The position numbers and the translations under genes are program-made. Shown one piece after another: positions 27,179 through 37,110 of a stretch of DNA of 37,170 nt. The stretch covers positions 1 through 37,170 of the forward strand of contig JANBQS010000095.1 of assembly GCA_027577415.1 (NCBI GenBank), read 5' to 3'. The notes under the pieces are model-generated. The model worked only from the letters and a program-made list of their open reading frames with translations, did no database searches and was not told the origin of the DNA. Each line of letters begins with the position of its first letter. The stretch's first letter is position 1. The DNA is from Coemansia sp. RSA 922 (lineage: Eukaryota; Kickxellomycota; Kickxellomycetes; Kickxellales; Kickxellaceae).

Positions 27179-29641
27179 TTATTCAGCAAGCAGGGCGCGC
27201 ATTTTGGCTCGAACTGCCAAGGCTTCCGCCGAGTTATTGCCATTAGCAGCCTGGTTATCTGAATCTGGCCTTAGAGCAAAGACAATCTCTTCAAACTCTA
27301 CTGACGATGACAGCGCCGTGAACGACGATACCACGCTGGCCACATAGTCCACGTCGGCTGCCAGCTGTTGCTTGCCATGCCCGCTTAGCGGCGGCTTGAT
27401 CAGACACAGCTGACGGGCCATGTTCTGCAACACCACCTCTAGCACCAGGCACAGCACGGGCATCATCGACTCCGTCTCCAACTGCTGGCGCTGCTTCGCT
27501 TGTACGTCAGCGTCTTCTCGCAGCCACACGAGCATGAAGCTGTACAGCGGCGGGACGATTCCCTCGAGCTCAGCGCCACGCACAAACTGCATGTCCATCA
27601 TATCGATCTGCTCAAGCTCTGGCAGCAAAATATGCATCTTCTCGCCAATATCCACCGCCTCCTCTGACGGCGAGCTGCTGAACTGCGGCACTTCGATGTT
27701 CATGCTGGACTTTGACGTGCGCTGCTCATGCCACGCCCCCAGCCTTGCAATGCGGCTGAGCGCAGGTCGGAATGCGCTCGTCAGCATAAAGAACGACACT
27801 GACGCTGCTACACGCGATGCACGGCCCACAGCCCCACTAATACGCTGCGCCGCCGCAAGTGGAAGTCCTTCGGGTGATACAGCGATTCGAGATACCTTTT
27901 CCACCAGCTCGGCGGGCGTAGTGCAAGACTCCATACAAACGGCAACAAGCAGTCGCGCAGGAACGGCAAGCGAGGTCGCCAAGGCCAATGCCTCGCCCCA
28001 GTGCTTCCCCATCGACTCTGACAGCGCTGCAGCAAATTGCTCCAAGAGCCTGGTCAGCACAGTCACGCCAATGACATTGGACACGCTCTCAAGCTTTTGT
28101 CCTGCACTTAGCGTCTGGTACACCGCGCTCTCGAGCTTTGCCTTGGTCTTTTGCCCGCCCTTCAGGGTAACTAGCTGGGAGTAGTCCTTTAGCTCGCTCA
28201 GAGATACGCCGGCGTGCTCCGAGACGCCGGTTAGCTTGTCAACCAGCCACGCCGAAATGTCGTCAACCAGCCCAGCCACAGAGGCAGCCATGCCCTCAGC
28301 CATTGACACTGGCAATACGTCAAGTGTGCGCTCCACAGATTGCTCAATGTCGACAAACACCTCGCGCATCGCCTGCGACGCCTCTCGGATAAACAGCTCA
28401 GTTCGGTTATAGTCCAGCTCGATCTCTTTCAGCTTGGCAAGCCCAGTTGCGCGGATTCGCACAAACGCGGCCTTTGCGATCTTGTCCATGCAGGGTATAA
28501 ATGGCTCCAGCAGCAACTTCAGCGACTTTGGAATGGGCCGAGCCAGCAAGGCAGAGCGCTCGGCAGTGTTGTCGCCAACGCTAAGCGAGCATGAGTCAAG
28601 CACATCGAGCACATCTGCATAGAACGCCGTCACTACACGGTAAATATCAATTGTAGGAGTTGTGTCCAACCCACCGTCACTGGCAGCAGTAGCTTGCTGG
28701 TGCTGCTGGCTATCACGAACTACCTGTTGCATTGTCGGCGCTACCAGCTCAAGCAGGCCCTCAAAGATAGCTTCCAGTAGCGATTCTGGCGACTGCATGC
28801 TGGCCGCCTCGATAAAAGCTCGCTCTTGAGTTAGCAGGTCCGTAATTACGCCTAGAACGGCGTGTATATCGCTACCACTAGTATTTACATGTTCAGCAAT
28901 GGCTGACTGCACCACGCCAGTGCCAATTTCCAAGCGCTGCTTCAAGTATGTCGTGCGGATCGTGTCGCCGAGTCCGTGGGCAGCAAGCAGCCGTGCTGCC
29001 TCAACCATCTGCTCGGCGTTATGGCCAGCTGCGGCCTCGCCCAGCCGCTGCGTTGTAGCCAGGGTGAGCTGTTCGCGGAATCCCTGGATGGCTTCAATGT
29101 TGACAGCAGCAGCACCCTCTTTCGAGCTGCCCACTCGCTCAACGCCATCTACGAGATCCCATGCCTGGCTCAGATCGCCGCTGGCAACCAGTGCTCCAAC
29201 CTTCTGAGGCAAATTGGAATAGCTGCGCATGTTGTCTAGGGCCACCACCGTCCGCTCGAGCTGAGTCCTGACCACGTCAATGTCGACAATGCGCTGCACC
29301 GCTCGTGCCGACTGCGCTCGCGCGTCTACTGTCGCTGAAAACTCTGAAATGGACTCTTGTGTCTCTTGCACGAGCTTTGTGAGTGCTGAAATGTCGCGAG
29401 TGAGCTGTGTGGCCTGGTGCCTAAACCGCGCCTTTATCCGGTCGTTTCCTTGCTGTGCGTTGGTCGCTAGAAAGTGAAGCTGCGTCGTCAGTCTCTGAGC
29501 AAGAGCGTCGGCGCTTTGCCGGCCAGCCACGCCGCCTTCGTCGTCAAAGGCAGAGGCGCCATCTAGCTCCGCAAGCTGCTCATTCACCCACGCCTTGACA
29601 TCGAGCGAGGGCGCCGAAAACGAATCCAGCCTGATTTCCAT
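27179..29641 (-). CDS. COG7: Conserved oligomeric Golgi complex subunit 7
   Basis: The ATG at 29641 gives 820 residues; the frame extends a further 12 codons without an ATG. The N-terminus FSAPSLDVKAWVNEQL (about 6-21) is the COG7 signature. A heptad-rich stretch follows (LTTQLHFL..., QLTRDISALTKLVQETQESI, AVQRIVDIDVVRTQLERTVVALDNMRSYSNLPQKV; about 50-160), matching the family's coiled coil. The rest is helical without special motifs. COG7 is in lobe B of the COG tether, which docks retrograde vesicles at the Golgi and supports glycosylation. The gene is intronless and appears complete. It starts 188 bases from the UBC13 start on the opposite strand. Confidence 0.85.
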   Translation of the reverse strand: MEIRLDSFSAPSLDVKAWVNEQLAELDGASAFDDEGGVAGRQSADALAQRLTTQLHFLATNAQQGNDRIKARFRHQATQLTRDISALTKLVQETQESISEFSATVDARAQSARAVQRIVDIDVVRTQLERTVVALDNMRSYSNLPQKVGALVASGDLSQAWDLVDGVERVGSSKEGAAAVNIEAIQGFREQLTLATTQRLGEAAAGHNAEQMVEAARLLAAHGLGDTIRTTYLKQRLEIGTGVVQSAIAEHVNTSGSDIHAVLGVITDLLTQERAFIEAASMQSPESLLEAIFEGLLELVAPTMQQVVRDSQQHQQATAASDGGLDTTPTIDIYRVVTAFYADVLDVLDSCSLSVGDNTAERSALLARPIPKSLKLLLEPFIPCMDKIAKAAFVRIRATGLAKLKEIELDYNRTELFIREASQAMREVFVDIEQSVERTLDVLPVSMAEGMAASVAGLVDDISAWLVDKLTGVSEHAGVSLSELKDYSQLVTLKGGQKTKAKLESAVYQTLSAGQKLESVSNVIGVTVLTRLLEQFAAALSESMGKHWGEALALATSLAVPARLLVAVCMESCTTPAELVEKVSRIAVSPEGLPLAAAQRISGAVGRASRVAASVSFFMLTSAFRPALSRIARLGAWHEQRTSKSSMNIEVPQFSSSPSEEAVDIGEKMHILLPELEQIDMMDMQFVRGAELEGIVPPLYSFMLVWLREDADVQAKQRQQLETESMMPVLCLVLEVVLQNMARQLCLIKPPLSGHGKQQLAADVDYVASVVSSFTALSSSVEFEEIVFALRPDSDNQAANGNNSAEALAVRAKMRALLAE

Positions 29642-29829
29642 CGAGAGAGACAAAATAAAATGCAATAATGCTACCAAAACAAAGCAGCCTTGTGAGCCAG
29701 CCAGCTGCTAAAGAGCTGAGATATAGTGATGGCTCATCCACGTGTGCCCCCTTTCTTGCCTTTCCTTCCCTTGCCCTTTAGAAATTCAAATTTACTCGTC
29801 ATAATTTCACCACTCTACTCTACTAAACA
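29642..29829. promoter_or_regulatory. Shared divergent promoter of COG7 and UBC13
   Basis: 188 bases between opposite ATGs, pyrimidine-rich on the UBC13 side. No clear TATA for UBC13. Confidence 0.5.
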
Positions 29830-30407
29830 ATGTCTATGGTATCTAAGCGAATCTTGAAGGAGGTCGATCGCCTCAGACAGGACCCGGTTCCAGGAATCGT
29901 GGCCGAGCCTATTGAGGACAACATTCGATACTTTAGCGTGCGCATGAATGGACCCAATGACTCTCCCTACGCAGGTACGGTATAGGCAGAATGCAGTACC
30001 GTTGGTGCATGTGACAAGGCAAAGCCAGTGCGAAGCTTAATCATATTTGTCTTGTGCTTTTTCTTGTAGCCGGGTGCTTTACTCTGGAGCTGTACTTGCC
30101 CGACGAATATCCAATGCTGCCGCCCAAGGTGCGGTTCCTGACAAAGATGTACCACCCAAATATTGACAAGCTGGGACGTATTTGCCTGGATATCCTCAAG
30201 GACAAGTGGTCGCCCGCGCTGCAGATCCGCACTGTGCTGCTGTCGATTCAAGCCCTGCTGTCGGCGCCCAATCCTGATGACCCATTGGCGAACGATGTTG
30301 CTGAGCAATGGAAGACCGATGAGAAAAAGGCGATCGAGACTGCCGTCAAGTGGACGGAGTTGTATGCTGAGCGCATAGTGCGCAAGGACGATGCAGAAGA
30401 CGAGTGA
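29830..30407 (+). CDS. UBC13: Ubiquitin-conjugating enzyme E2, Ubc13/UBE2N type
   Basis: Exon 1 is 29830-29974, the intron 29975-30069 (GTACGG...TTGTAG, 95 nt), exon 2 30070-30407; 160 residues. The core is complete: [17 protein letters not shown] joined to [16 protein letters not shown], then [22 protein letters not shown]. The HPN triplet and active Cys87 sit where they do in human UBE2N. The [19 protein letters not shown] block is typical of Ubc13. With a Uev/Mms2 partner this E2 builds Lys63-linked ubiquitin chains in DNA-damage tolerance and signalling. The splice junction gives SPYAAG where relatives have SPYEGG. A short acidic tail (RKDDAEDE) ends the protein. Confidence 0.95.
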
Positions 30408-31063
30408 AAGAGCCTCATTTTTTTTTCTACTTTTTTTTTTTTCCTCTCATTTTTCTTGCTATCTATCCAAAGAGTTTTTCATGTACTCCTGGCCAATGTT
30501 GCCGACATAGTGAACACGCGTGTCAAGAGATTGGGCGAGGAATTATGAGCCATGATATTATTGCTGGTCAGCGTGGGCCTGGCCACGAACATGGGCTACA
30601 TATAATGAGATCCTGGCTATACCTTATTTGTGGCATCGACCAAGAAATATCTTGTTTCCCCGCATTTTTTTATTATATTTCTGGCCAGCCAGCCCCTCCA
30701 CTATAAAATAATTGCGCCTATATAACCATTTAAAATGCATAAAAAATATATATGGAAAAAGCCCACGCTGTCGGTACCGGTGGCGTGGGTATTGCCTGAA
30801 AAGTGGGTGCCCAGGTCCTAACATTTTCCATCGACCTAGTCGCAAGTGCCCTGGGCAATTCTAGCCTAGGCGAAGAGTAAAGGTATGACAGGTCATTTTT
30901 TTTTAGCAAGTTGTCTCCTTTTTTTGTTACTCATTTCTCTGGGGGTTGTTTTATGAAGATACTCTTTGTCGTCTCAATTATCTCCACTATTAATCTTTAT
31001 TCAATATTTGCACAAAGGTTGTATTTTGATATTGCCTGAAATACCTCCTCTAATTATACACGT
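30408..31063. other. Intergenic with nested inverted repeats (30761-30904)
   Basis: There is no protein-like ORF. The segment holds TATATAT (30747-30753), an inverted repeat CCCACGC...GCGTGGG whose loop contains CGGTACCG, a second pair TGCCCAGG...CCTGGGCA (about 30808-30857), and a run of nine T (30896-30904). This could be an unannotated small RNA gene or terminator structure. The phrase ATTGCCTGAAA occurs twice (about 30790 and 31032). The rest is AT-rich promoter of the next gene. Confidence 0.35.
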
Positions 31064-32731
31064 ATGCTGACAAAGGACCCAGATCTAACGAGGAGACAGA
31101 GCTACGCCTGGTTAGGAGCGCCACGCAAGAGAGAGATGTCGATATCACTTGCGGGATATGACTCTAGCACTGCGCACAATCAGACGCTAGGCAAGGGCAA
31201 GAGTGGAACTGGGCGGCGGTTCTACGCTGAACTTATGCCACCTGTCCCGACGCGTCCGCTACCACCAACGCCGCCGCCGCCGCCATTGCCAGCAGACCAT
31301 TTGATACACCATCACTACGTTGAAACAGGCGAGGTCGCCGAGCGTAGCCCGGGGATAGCTCGGCGACCCGAAAACAAGCTATTGCGAGTATTTAGGCGAC
31401 ATGGGACATCAAAGAGGGGCTCAACGTCCAATTTCGCAGATGCTGGGCGCAATAGCAGCGAATCGAGTCGCAGGCGATCGCCGAATACCACAGAGTCTGG
31501 CAGTGGATGGTTCGGTACAGGCAACAGCGCCAGTAGCCGAAGTATTGGCGGGTGGGATGACACCAGCTCGGACAGGAGCACAATTAGCGGCGCCACGCTG
31601 GTCGGCAGCACGGCGACATATAACACATCGGCATACAGTACCGCGTACGGGCACGGCGCTTGCCCAGCAATGGAACAGCCCAGCAGGGTGGCTAGTGTTG
31701 ACCTGGAGCCGCAATCTCTTGCTGAGCCCTGGCCGGGCCCACACTTGGCGTGTGGCGGAAGCAGCGCATCGCAAGGCGAATATGACGCCGGGCATGGACA
31801 TTATACGCAGACGCGTGGGTGCATTCCTGAGCGGTCAGTATCTGTGAGCTACACAGACAGGGAGTTTGGCAGCGATGTCGGCGTGCTGCGGTTTATTTTA
31901 AGGCCTCACGCCGTGTATGCCGGGATATTAGAGGTGGTAGACTGCGAGGACATGGGCGTGGCGTACCGTAAAATATCCCGCGATGGGCGACTCTGGTGCG
32001 AGACATTCCACGAAGTACCCAGCCAGGCAGCAGCGATAGCCTCCAGCGCCACAGAGCCGGCGGCATTCGTGGGCAGCGTCGACAGCAGGTGGGCTGGCGT
32101 GCAACCAACACCAATCCAATCGGTCAGCTCGACGATGACGTCGACATCTACGTTGTTGTCAAGGTGCGGCAGTCCAGACCATCGTCACCAGCAGCAGCAA
32201 TGCTGGTGGCAGGCGGCAGAGGGTCATCATAAGCAGCAATATCCGCAGACATTCGAGCTCGAGCAGCTGTGGGAGATGTCGTCGCCGTGTCCGACGTCGT
32301 TCCCGCTGCACTGCCGAGACGCACGCGGAGTCATTGATCCCATTCCGATGACGGCGCTGGTGTCGGATCGATACCGATTCTGCTACCGATTCCACTTGGC
32401 GGGCAACAAAATGAAGTGGATGGCCAGGTCGGCGAGCGCTCACATGGTAGAGCTGCAGTGCTTTGTGCGCACCACTCTTATTGCGCTATTGCAGTTTGGC
32501 AATAGTTTGGCTCCGGACAAGCGCGGGCAATTGCAGCGCCGGCCGTTGGGCAAGGGCAAACATGCACTGACTGCAGACGAAGTGGCCGGAACGGAGGGAC
32601 GCTTGCCAGTCGTCACCATCTTTCCGCTGGCGTTCAGCAAACTCGCGCCAGTGAATGCGGATATTGTCGAGTCTTTTGTCTTGTTCACAGGCATCGAGGT
32701 GCTCGAGTGCCTTTTCTACAGAACAACATAG
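31064..32731 (+). CDS. Unknown protein with possible tubby-C/LURP-like C-terminal domain
   Basis: This is a 555-residue intronless ORF. It has a proline-rich stretch (about 59-78, PPVPTRPLPPTPPPPPLP), then Ser/Gly-rich, probably disordered sequence to about 270. A first ordered patch is GVLRFILRPHAVYAGILEVVD (about 274-294). The last about 130 residues look like a beta-rich domain: DRYRFCYRFHLAGNKMKWMA, then MVELQCFV..TLIALLQFG, GQLQRRPLG, and a hydrophobic ending DIVESFVLFTGIEVLECLFY. The order 'G.K..W ... L.C ... iA.f ... G.L ... vv.TG...le' recalls fungal tubby-C-like or LURP-one-like proteins. That match is tentative. It may be a fungal orphan with an adaptor role. Confidence 0.55.
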   Translation: MLTKDPDLTRRQSYAWLGAPRKREMSISLAGYDSSTAHNQTLGKGKSGTGRRFYAELMPPVPTRPLPPTPPPPPLPADHLIHHHYVETGEVAERSPGIARRPENKLLRVFRRHGTSKRGSTSNFADAGRNSSESSRRRSPNTTESGSGWFGTGNSASSRSIGGWDDTSSDRSTISGATLVGSTATYNTSAYSTAYGHGACPAMEQPSRVASVDLEPQSLAEPWPGPHLACGGSSASQGEYDAGHGHYTQTRGCIPERSVSVSYTDREFGSDVGVLRFILRPHAVYAGILEVVDCEDMGVAYRKISRDGRLWCETFHEVPSQAAAIASSATEPAAFVGSVDSRWAGVQPTPIQSVSSTMTSTSTLLSRCGSPDHRHQQQQCWWQAAEGHHKQQYPQTFELEQLWEMSSPCPTSFPLHCRDARGVIDPIPMTALVSDRYRFCYRFHLAGNKMKWMARSASAHMVELQCFVRTTLIALLQFGNSLAPDKRGQLQRRPLGKGKHALTADEVAGTEGRLPVVTIFPLAFSKLAPVNADIVESFVLFTGIEVLECLFYRTT

Positions 32732-33268
32732 TTGGGGTGGTGACGTGCAGGGGCGATTTGCACACCCCCCCACGAGAGTTGCATTCGGAAACGAACTACG
32801 GATGGCGAGGAGAGCGTACCGACAACGAGGGACAAAACTATTGTCGGAGGTTGACGGGTCGTATATTGTACAATACGCTCTTGGGAGAATAGTCTGAGAG
32901 AGTGGGTTAATATGAACACAAGGCGGCGTGGTCAGACGACGCTCAAGCAAGGCAACCGCGCGTGAATGGGGGGAAGGGGGTGTAAACTGCTCTCAGAAGC
33001 GCCTCTGGGATGTACATTGTCTGTGCGTTTTGGTGGGGGGCAGGGCGGTGGGAAATGTCAGGAAATTTTATATTGTGCCTTTCTCGGTCCCTCTTCTGCC
33101 GCTATCCCGTTCTTTGGGCAAAGGCAGGCGTTGCAAATGAGCTCGGAGGCAGGCGCCGACGCGTGGCGTATAAAGCGGGCGCAGTGCAGGAACCTCCCAA
33201 CCCCATCTCTCCCAGCTAACTGATCCTTCCACCCTCCTTTTCTCTACTAAATATACGCAACATCTAGC
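32732..33268 (+). promoter_or_regulatory. Promoter region of the RING-H2 gene
   Basis: About 540 bases with only short shadow ORFs. TATAAAG lies at 33170-33176, 93 bases before the ATG, in a GC-rich setting. Confidence 0.45.
33170..33176 (+). promoter_or_regulatory. TATA box of the RING-H2 gene
   Basis: TATAAAG, well placed for the gene starting at 33269. Confidence 0.45.
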
Positions 33269-33970
33269 ATGTCTCACTCACAGCCGCAGTCTTCCCTTGC
33301 CAGCATTTCTGACAGCTGGAGCGCCAGAGTCAGCCGCGCCTGTGCCAAGATAGTGGTATATGCATTTCTACCATATGCCGGGCGTGCACAAGTAACACCA
33401 CAGCAGACGTCGCTACCACAGCACCATGGCGCCGACAAAAGGTCGTTCAGCACGAATATCAACAGCGATAATGGCGTGCGAGCAGTGGCCCGGGCTTGTT
33501 TAAGAGGGTGGCACAAGTGGCGGCGTGGCGCAGGTACAGCAATGACTTCTCTGGGCATGGTCGCCGTGCTCATTTGCATTGTTGTGCTTGGCTATCGGCG
33601 GCGCAGCCACAACCACAGGGCGCTCGGGCTCCCGTGCGGTGCCATCCACCAAACCCGCCAGCGCCAAGTCGGCGCATCTCGGCCAGAGGTGCCAAGTGCC
33701 TTGGGAAGTGTGCTGCGGGAATGTGAGCTGGACTCGGTATCGCAGCTTGTGGAGCCAAGTGCCAGCGCAGTGCCTGACAGGTGTGCGATTTGCCTTGAGG
33801 CAATGACGTTGGGCTTCCGAGATGACGCGCGTGGCGTCAGCAGCAGCAGCAGCAACGCCTTGTTGCGAGTGCTTCGGTGTGAGCACCGCTTCCATGCACA
33901 GTGCGTGGACCCGTGGCTGACCACCTGCTGCGCCCTGTGCCCAATGTGCAAGTCCGACACCCGCAAGTGA
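33269..33970 (+). CDS. Membrane-anchored RING-H2 E3 ubiquitin ligase
   Basis: This 233-residue protein has one membrane segment (about 90-109, [20 protein letters not shown]). The RING-H2 finger fills the C-terminus: C172-x2-C175, C204-x-H206-x2-H209-x2-C212, C224-x2-C227, with the E2-contacting Trp in DPWL (W216). The first loop is unusually long (28 residues between C175 and C204) and includes a Ser run coded by repeated AGC. There is no obvious signal peptide, so the finger may face the cytosol. PA-TM-RING and ATL-like ligases have a similar plan. The substrate is unknown. A link to the Ubc13 gene nearby is only speculative. Confidence 0.85.
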   Translation: MSHSQPQSSLASISDSWSARVSRACAKIVVYAFLPYAGRAQVTPQQTSLPQHHGADKRSFSTNINSDNGVRAVARACLRGWHKWRRGAGTAMTSLGMVAVLICIVVLGYRRRSHNHRALGLPCGAIHQTRQRQVGASRPEVPSALGSVLRECELDSVSQLVEPSASAVPDRCAICLEAMTLGFRDDARGVSSSSSNALLRVLRCEHRFHAQCVDPWLTTCCALCPMCKSDTRK

Positions 33971-34132
33971 TCAAGCCTCACTTTTAGATCAAAGCCCATG
34001 CATGCTTTGATCTTAATTTCACCCAGAGTGACATCCCTGCCAACGACAGCACAGGTGCAAATTCCTTTTTTTTTTTACTTCCACAAAATATTTTTTTAAA
34101 TATCTCAATTCGGAGTTGGCCTGGCGCAGCTT

Positions 34133-35916
34133 ATGTCAATGAAGCCAGCATGGCCAAAGGTAACCAAGCAGTCTATTATCTTTAAATTGTGCAGCATTAC
34201 CAAAAACATACCTATCGACTAAGCGCGCACGCATGTTATCTGTAGCAAAGCTATTCGAGGTGGGAGAACTTTGAGAATGATTTGCGCTCGAAACAGAATG
34301 TTGACCGTCTAAACATAAAGCAGCTGGATCCGGCCACTGGGATACAGGGCATGCCGCTCGTTCGGCCGACTCGCCCAATTCCCAGGGCGCTCCTTTCCTA
34401 CTCGCCCATGGACAACTTGTCCCTGCGGCAGATGACGAGCTTTCTCGGAGAATGCGATTGCACCCCTCGTGGCAACGTTGAACCCGCAAAGAGGCCTGCT
34501 AGTGAATCAGAGAACGAGTTTGTACCCGTTGCGCCTCCTACAAAGCGCCCGAAAGCGGCTCATACGCCGCCGCCGGTCTGGAGTGAGCGATTCGCCTCTA
34601 GTAAATCAACAACGACCAATAGCTCGTCTGCTGGCTCCTCTAGGTCTTCAACTCCCTCTACTCCAAAGCATGTGGTACAGGACAAAACACCTACGCCTGC
34701 CATTCGATCGCACCAGGTGCCAACCCCCACCAGGCCTAAATATTTGGCCACTCAGATCACTAGCCGCCCAGTATCTAGCGCTTCAGACCCTGCTGCGATG
34801 ATCCCAAGGCCCCGCCACACTTATTTTCAAACAACTACGCTAACGCAGTCCACTCAGCCAGCACAAACACCACGGCCACCGCGGCCAACGCGACTTCCAA
34901 GCACGATATCCTCTCCCGTGGCAACAGAGTCACCGCAGTCTCCCGCGTCAACACAGTCAACACAGTCACCTCGACATCCTACGACACCTCACTTACCACG
35001 CCTCCCTATGACAGCTCATTTACCTCGACCTCCTATGCCAGCTCACTTACCTCGACCTCCTATGCCAGCTCACTTACCTCGGCCTCCTGCGACAGCTCAT
35101 CTGCCTCGGCCTCCGCGGCTACCACATTCTACTGTGCCAGCCAGGGATGTCGTTCCTCCTCCTCCACCTTCTGCCAATTCAAAGCATGGAGCCCCGTTGC
35201 CAAGGCCAACGCACTCGCCACGACCGCCTGTTACTATACAAACACCGCATCCTCTTGCTCCTCCAGCGCAACCACCACAAAGCCCCGATCTGGCAATGGC
35301 GGCACAACTCCCGATTTCGCACTTGCAAAAGGCTGAAAAGGCGCGACAGCCTTTGAAAACTTTTGAATCTGTGGATAGTCGTGCACCTGCGGTTGAGCCA
35401 GTGAAGGAGCCGCAGCCAAGGCCCGTGTCCAAGAGCCGATGGGGCGTCAAGACGCCAGCAGCAACAACTGCATTGCCTATAGCAACTATAGCTACGGCGT
35501 CCACGACAACAGCTCCAGCAACAGCTACGATGACCCAACAGCAACAACAGCCCTCACAGCCTCCGAAACACCTGCCTAGTCTACAATATCTGCCTGGTTT
35601 GTGCACACCACTTCCACAGCCCTCACCGACCCTACAGTCTCTACTACTTCCCGCAACTGCTGTCAATAGCAATGCACCTTCATCGTATGTCCACAACAAT
35701 GCACTCTCACCATCTGTTGGCAGCGCTACTCCTGACGACGTATCCATGTCTAGCCTAATGACAAGCTCTTACCACCTGGAACTAATGATGTCTGTGGCCT
35801 ACGAGCTCGCCAGAATTGACAACTCGTTTCCCGAGGAGTTGGACGCCGGCCTGGCCCAGGCAATGGAAAAAGTGCTAGAGATAGCCAAACACCTGGGCCC
35901 CGACTCCAGCACGTGA
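34133..35916 (+). CDS. Proline-rich repeat protein with a 27-nt first exon, unknown function
   Basis: Exon 1, 34133-34159, encodes MSMKPAWPK; an ATG at 34139 is also in frame. The intron is 34160-34245 (GTAACC...ATCTGTAG, 86 nt, with a branch-like GACTAAG). Exon 2 begins QSYSRWENFENDLRSKQ and runs to 35916; total 565 residues. Without this intron the long ORF lacks an ATG near its start. The ordered N-terminus (about 1-80) is followed by a basic PTKRPK patch. About 240-290 hold tandem nine-residue repeats (M/T-A-HLPRPP type) with near-identical DNA. The C-terminus (about 500-565) looks helical (SSYHLELMMSVAYELARIDN). An SRWGV short motif sits near 400. Family not recognised; a nuclear or RNA-related adaptor is possible. 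Confidence 0.65.
34980..35130 (+). repeat. Tandem 27-bp-type coding repeats
   Basis: About five units of CT-rich DNA coding for HLPRPP-containing nine-mers. Two successive units (around 35020-35075) are nearly identical, so copy number may vary between strains. Confidence 0.6.
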
Positions 35917-36039
35917 GGACCGATGATGATGCAGTCTCGCATTGCTCCCTTTCCCAATTTTTCCTTTTTCTTTTCCTTTCGCATTCTGTATTTGCACTTT
36001 TTTAAACATATTCTTTCGATTTCAACTATTCTGTATTCA

Positions 36040-37110
36040 ATGTCGAGCCTGCGTTGGTCGCCGCCACCCTGCCGCTTGCCAGCGTCGCTGCTCATTTCCT
36101 ACATTCCCGACTGGGCGGTAACGCTGACGAGTACGTTGGTGTGGGTGTACCTAGGCGTCACCAAACCGCATTACCAGCTATTCTCTGTCGACAACAAGGC
36201 CATATCATACCCGTACGTGGCACCCAATGAGCAAACTGTGACAGTACCCATGCTGTTCGCAGTGTCTATCTGCGTGCCTGCAATCATAATTGCGAGCATA
36301 GCTTTTGGCCTTAAGCGCAACCTACACGACTTGCATGTAGGCCTATTGGGTCTGCTACTGAGCGTGTCGCTGACACTAATGTTCACTAATGGGCTGAAGA
36401 ACGTAGTTGGCAGGCCGCGGCCTAACTTGCTTGCTCGCTGCTTACCCGTATCGAGCAATGGGCCGCTCAGAGACCCGCCGCAGGGCTTGTCGTCTGTCGC
36501 CATCTGCTCACAAACTGACATGGGCGTGTTGAACGAGGGATTCCGAAGCTTCCCCTCGGGGCACACGTCGCTGGCGTTTGCAGGCATGACGTTCCTCATG
36601 TTCTATTTGGCTGGTAAGCTGCACATATTCGACCGCCAGGGCCACTCGTACAAGTCGTTTATCGTCTTTCTGCCTCTGCTGGTGGCTGCCATGGTCGGAG
36701 CCTCGCGCGTGGCTGACTACTGGCATCACCCGACTGATGTCTTTTGCGGTGCATTGATCGGCTTTTTCACGGCGACGTTTAGCTACCACCAGTACTACCC
36801 AGTGGTCTTTTCGCCCCATTGTAACCGGCCCTATGACCCACGCAAGGCTCCATCTCCCATCTTGCCTATCCATATAGCGCCCCTGTCGCCATTGGCAAGC
36901 CCGCACCAACAGCAGCAGCAGCAAAACAGCAATGGCCGTGACCACATTCACTTGGCCAACTCTCGGCAAAGGACTACTACTGGTACAAGGAGTCCAGTCA
37001 TCGATGTACATGACGACGAGGAGCAAAGCAACAACAGCCGCCGAGCTAGTAGTGCGTCTCTTCTAAATATCGAGTGGAATTCGTCTACGCAATCAGGTTA
37101 CCGCGCATAG
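36040..37110 (+). CDS. PAP2-family lipid phosphate phosphatase (Dpp1/LPP type)
   Basis: The ATG at 36040 gives 356 residues; an in-frame ATG at 35923 would add a Phe-rich leader that is probably untranslated. All three catalytic motifs are visible: KNVVGRPRP (K120, R127, P128), SFPSGHTS (PSGH 172-175) and SRVADYWHHPTD (R223, H229, D233). About six membrane segments surround them. Such enzymes remove phosphate from phosphatidate, diacylglycerol pyrophosphate and lysophosphatidate at vacuole, ER or plasma membrane. The C-terminal about 85 residues are disordered, with a polyglutamine run. The stop is 124 bases downstream and same-strand relative to the upstream proline-rich gene. The gene is intronless and complete. 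Confidence 0.92.
   Translation: MSSLRWSPPPCRLPASLLISYIPDWAVTLTSTLVWVYLGVTKPHYQLFSVDNKAISYPYVAPNEQTVTVPMLFAVSICVPAIIIASIAFGLKRNLHDLHVGLLGLLLSVSLTLMFTNGLKNVVGRPRPNLLARCLPVSSNGPLRDPPQGLSSVAICSQTDMGVLNEGFRSFPSGHTSLAFAGMTFLMFYLAGKLHIFDRQGHSYKSFIVFLPLLVAAMVGASRVADYWHHPTDVFCGALIGFFTATFSYHQYYPVVFSPHCNRPYDPRKAPSPILPIHIAPLSPLASPHQQQQQQNSNGRDHIHLANSRQRTTTGTRSPVIDVHDDEEQSNNSRRASSASLLNIEWNSSTQSGYRA

Noticed and set aside
35097..35747. Minus-strand Gly/Cys-rich ORF of 216 codons
   Set aside because: Mirror image of the proline-rich coding repeats.
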